Assembly: GCF_008831285.2 (NCBI RefSeq)
Contig: NC_045149.1
Coordinates: forward strand, 9,886,417 to 9,950,416
DNA length: 64,000 nucleotides
Direction: 5' to 3'
Source of the DNA: Nymphaea colorata
Taxonomy: Eukaryota; Streptophyta; Magnoliopsida; Nymphaeales; Nymphaeaceae
In this document: positions 61,050 to 64,000 of the stretch, in pieces
How the letters are laid out: every line of letters starts with the position of its first letter
Numbering within the stretch: position 1 is the stretch's first letter
Notes under the pieces: model-generated
The model's input: only the letters and a program-made list of their open reading frames with translations
What the model was told of the DNA's origin: nothing
Database searches by the model: none
Position numbers and translations under genes: made by a program

Positions 61050-63679
61050 TAAGTTTTGTGTTAAGAATCCCAAAAGCAAGTGAAAGAAGGAAAATAAAAG
61101 TATTATGAAATGTAAATTTTAATATGTTTTATTTTTCTTGTGTTTTCTTAGCCTTTTAGTAACTATTTTGAATTTTACCAATGTTCTTGAATAAAATTAT
61201 AGAAAACTTATAATTTCATACTGCTGTTGTATCATTTCTTGTACATGTTTATTTTTCATGAGATTTTCTCAAGAAAAAGCAAACTTTAAGTTCAGTAGCC
61301 GACAAAAGCTTGAGAAGTACATTTCGTATTATAACATATAAATAAATAAATAAATATACATATACATAATATATCAGAAATACCAACTTTCTTTAAAAAA
61401 AAAAACAAAAAATGTGAAATTGTGTTGTTTTTTAAATAATACAAAAATATGATGTTTACAAAGTTTTAATATTATTTGAATTTTTTTTAGTGTTTCCTTT
61501 TAATGATCTCAAGTTTCTTTTGTATTACTTTTTTGTTTTTTTTTCCTTTTTGAATTTCTGAGATTTTTGCAAAGGATAAGAACCTGAGAACGATATGTAC
61601 AACAACAATATGCATAGATATATACAAAAATGGTCATACTGCCTTATTTTCATGGTTCCAAACTCAAAAGGCACAATCTACTTTTAATTCTTATTTTACA
61701 TCATTATTTTACTATTTTCATATGTTAAAGTTGACTGTGGCATTGCCCTTTTGAGCCATTTGTGGAGAACCCCATATTTGTAACATCCCTATTAAAAGAT
61801 TGAGATATTTGCTTAGCAAGGTATACCTGGGTTTTATACTATCTTGTACTTTAGTGTCATGTGCCTTTAAAGTGCAAACAAGAGTTAGTTATAGAGCAGG
61901 TTGGATCCACCAAAAGAGGTGCTCAGGTTAGTTTTGAGTTGGGTTGTTACAATACTGACAAATTACAAGATATAATTTTGTTTGATGCCTAAATTGACAC
62001 AAACAAGTATATGGGAAGGTATCAATGGTGCACTGCCACCATTACCATATGTATGCAATGCATATGGTGTAAACATGTTGCAAAACCTAAGCTCCCTCTG
62101 TGTGTGTGCGTTACATTCATCCTCTGAAAGGTTTGCAAAAGAGAGCAATGTATTAACTACTTCTTCCTCCTAGTAGAAATCTAAGATATAGAGATAAAGT
62201 ATCACTTGGATATTAGTGCAGTGTGCATGGGTGCGAGATGTGTCTGTTGGCCTTCCCCCTTCTGTTTGAGGTTTGGCTTGAGAAAGTGATGTGCTCAATC
62301 CTTTCACTCCTTAAATATAGATCAAAGATAAATGTACAGCTTTGTTTTTGGTGCAATATAGCATGAACATGGCATGGATTTGTTGGTGCCTTCTTGATTA
62401 TATTTTACTCAAATTGCAGGTCACCGTGGGTGCATCATTCCTGTCACAGACAATTGCTCTTCAAGACTCCACAACAGTAAAATTTGAGATATGGGACACT
62501 GCTGGTCAGGAGAGGTATAATAATAAGTTTATCTGGTATTCTGTTCACCTCGTCCATGTATTTTTTGACTTAGAAAGAAAGTTTAATGGTTCCTTTACAA
62601 TGATAAGTTGTTTTTTCATCATTTTTGTTCTTTTGGGCTAAATATCTGGTTAGATAGGTTTTGAACTTATGTATAAATTTTTTGTACGCATACTCCATGA
62701 TTTTGAAGTACTATGTCCAATTTGTACTCAACAGATGCATTTTCTCAAATATTATTCCTTTATCAGGTACGCAGCATTAGCCCCCTTATATTACCGTGGA
62801 GCAGCTGTTGCGATTATTGTCTATGATATTACAAGTGTTGATACTTTCCACAAAGCACAGTACTGGGTAAAGGTATATATGGGAAAATCCTAATCATTCA
62901 ACTTCTGTGCTCCTTAAAGTTAAATCTAGGAAATGGGTTAGTATCTGTCAATTGTTTGAGCCTCATCCTGGGGTGTAAGCTTTTATTCTTTTCATAAACC
63001 TTAAGTATGATTCCATGACCAGCCTGATATTGTGGAAGTCTACTGCATTTCTAGCTGAAGGTTTTGTAGGTAACAAAATCATTGACTTTCCCATGTTTCT
63101 ATGCTTCTATGAATGAGGCAGAAATGATGTCCATTAAGTAAATTCCAAGATGACAACTGCAGAAATACTGAGTACTAATTTCACGTCGTACATCCATACA
63201 TGTGAAGCTCAAAAGTAGATTTATGCAGCACTATGATATTTGGTTTTATGAGCATCTAATCTTGATTGATAAACTTCATTGAAGTGGCACCTCTTGATCT
63301 TTTCCAACAAAAAGTTTCATCTGACTGATTTATGTTGTAGAAAATTTGCCATGTCTTTTTCCTGAAATTGAAGGACCTCCGTTTCTACAGGAACTACAGA
63401 AACATGGCAGTCCTGAAATCGTTATGGCATTGGTGGGGAACAAAGCTGACCTTCATGAGAATCGAGCTGTTACTGTCGAAGTAGGTATTTCTGTCGATAA
63501 AGTTTTCAGTGTTGGTGGATTTGTTTCTCTGTGTGTGCACTTCATTTTCATTTTCTAAATCATTAGAAATTAATCGTGTCTGCTTATTGAAGGATGCGGT
63601 AGAGTATGCAGAAAAAAATGGAATGTTCTTCATTGAAACTTCTGCAAAGACTGCTGATAATATTAATCAACTTTTTGAG
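57207..63679 (+). CDS. RABF1: RABF1/ARA6-type Rab5 GTPase (3' end outside window)
   Basis: Plant-specific Rab5-group GTPase of endosomes. Exons: 57207-57231, 60173-60243, 60857-60940, 62420-62514, 62767-62872, 63391-63480, 63593-63679. All are GT-AG and in frame, giving 186 residues; the last exon, coding for the C-terminal tail, lies past the window. It starts [10 protein letters not shown]: Gly2 and Ser6 fit N-myristoylation and Cys3 palmitoylation, the hallmark that separates ARA6/RABF1 from prenylated Rabs. GTPase motifs: GDSGVGKS (P loop), TVGASF (switch I/effector), WDTAGQE (switch II), NKAD and ETSAK (guanine specificity). Whether a C-terminal Cys motif is absent, as expected for this type, cannot be checked here. 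The product would sit on endosomal membranes, set there by its acylated N terminus. Confidence 0.92.
58689..58920. repeat. Imperfect tandem duplication, period 128 bp
   Basis: The segment with GGCAATGTCATAAGTTGCAG and GTGATGCTTCTAA occurs at 58726 and again at 58854. The two copies differ at about ten positions plus small gaps, so the duplication is not very recent. Confidence 0.85.
58940..59170. repeat. Dispersed-repeat-like fragment
   Basis: AAAATTTTGAAAA and GGCCCCT/GCCCCTGAAG motifs are characteristic of degenerate repeats widespread in plant genomes. No ends or coding part could be defined. Confidence 0.3.
60173..60243 (+). CDS. RABF1: RABF1-type gene exon 2
   Basis: [20 protein letters not shown] then RVK, with the first two bases completing Gly. 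Variable N-terminal linker. Acceptor ATAG, donor GTGGGA. Confidence 0.85.
60857..60940 (+). CDS. RABF1: RABF1-type gene exon 3
   Basis: [20 protein letters not shown] then GQFDPTSK; carries the P loop. Donor GTAAGA. Confidence 0.93.
60941..62419 (+). other. RABF1-type gene intron 3
   Basis: 1.5 kb, very AT-rich, with a (TA)n tract. No gene seen. Confidence 0.8.
61001..61048. repeat. (TA)n microsatellite
   Basis: About 24 TA units shortly after exon 3. Confidence 0.92.
62420..62514 (+). CDS. RABF1: RABF1-type gene exon 4
   Basis: [20 protein letters not shown] then [11 protein letters not shown] and two bases of Arg; switch I and switch II. Confidence 0.93.
62767..62872 (+). CDS. RABF1: RABF1-type gene exon 5
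   Basis: [20 protein letters not shown] then [15 protein letters not shown]. Acceptor ATCAG. Confidence 0.93.
62873..63390 (+). other. RABF1-type gene intron 5
   Basis: 518 bp, phase 0. Nothing besides ordinary intron sequence was seen. Confidence 0.8.
63391..63480 (+). CDS. RABF1: RABF1-type gene exon 6
   Basis: [20 protein letters not shown] then [10 protein letters not shown]; carries the NKAD guanine-specificity motif. Confidence 0.93.
63593..63679 (+). CDS. RABF1: RABF1-type gene exon 7
   Basis: [20 protein letters not shown] then ADNINQLFE; carries ETSAK. Donor GTATAA. Confidence 0.92.
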
Positions 63680-64000
63680 GTATAATCTTCAGCTGCTTCC
63701 CTAGTTGATGTGAGTAGATATGTTAAAATTATTGTATTGGAAAAGCTCTATTTTTGTCATGACATAAATCTTAATCAATAGGTTGACAACTTGACATCCT
63801 GTCTTCTTCTCTGTCATTGATAAATGGTTATGAAAATTCCACAGTTTTTTGTTACCAAATCCAAGTTCTGTTCCACAGTTCTTTCTCAAGAAAGCAATAC
63901 ACTTGAGAATACAACTGAACCTCTAGTGGCCAAAGCCATCTTATGTATGACCATGCTTGTTATTGTACTCTTCTATAAAGTTTCATGCCGTCACTTATAT
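63680..64000 (+). other. RABF1-type gene intron 7 (incomplete)
   Basis: Intron sequence running to the window edge. The last coding exon was not found within it. Confidence 0.8.

Noticed and set aside
3049-63679. VPS54 and RABF1 as a functional gene cluster
   Set aside because: Both act in endosomal trafficking, but they are separated by about 9.4 kb of transposon-rich DNA with separate leaders; adjacency of two such common genes is likely chance.
1-64000. CRISPR arrays, bacterial operons or ribosome binding sites
   Set aside because: None seen; spliced genes and plant transposons show this is eukaryotic nuclear DNA.

Overview
This is nuclear DNA of a flowering plant. It is AT-rich, has long introns with GT-AG splice signals, and carries Ty1/copia retrotransposons, hAT and Tourist-like elements and long (TA)n/(TC)n microsatellites. 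It holds two recognisable plant genes, both on the + strand: a complete VPS54 gene and a RABF1/ARA6-type small GTPase gene that runs off the right edge. The species cannot be named from the sequence alone.

Layout. 1-2440: AT-rich upstream DNA with a decayed Harbinger-like transposase fragment near 2.0-2.3 kb. 2440-3048: GC-rich leader and probable promoter of VPS54. 3049-47815: VPS54, 18 coding exons over 44.8 kb, encoding about 1031 residues; every exon joins in frame with GT-AG introns. The introns are swollen by transposons. Intron 3 holds a degenerate copia element (with a small hAT element nested in its gag) and an 808-bp hAT-type element. Introns 4, 5, 7 and 10 hold smaller repeats. Intron 12 holds a truncated copia element with a nested inverted-repeat element, next to a decayed hAT transposase locus. 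Intron 13 holds a nearly intact, young copia element with two 168-bp LTRs differing at one base and a 5-bp target duplication. 47816-57090: intergenic DNA with a Tourist-like MITE, another inverted-repeat element, two tRNA-derived SINE-like copies and microsatellites. 57207-63679: seven exons (186 residues) of the RABF1-type Rab5 GTPase; its last exon lies beyond the window.

How the genes relate. VPS54 is a subunit of the GARP tethering complex that receives endosome-derived vesicles at the trans-Golgi network. RABF1/ARA6 is the plant-specific, N-acylated Rab5 paralogue of endosomes. Both act in endosomal trafficking, but they are independent transcription units about 9.4 kb apart, and nothing in the sequence shows linked function.

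I found no CRISPR array, operon or new gene system. The interesting content is the nested transposon history inside VPS54: all three copia elements and the hAT transposase lie antisense to the host gene, several small elements have exact target duplications that I could define by eye, and one young copia element is disabled by a single extra base.
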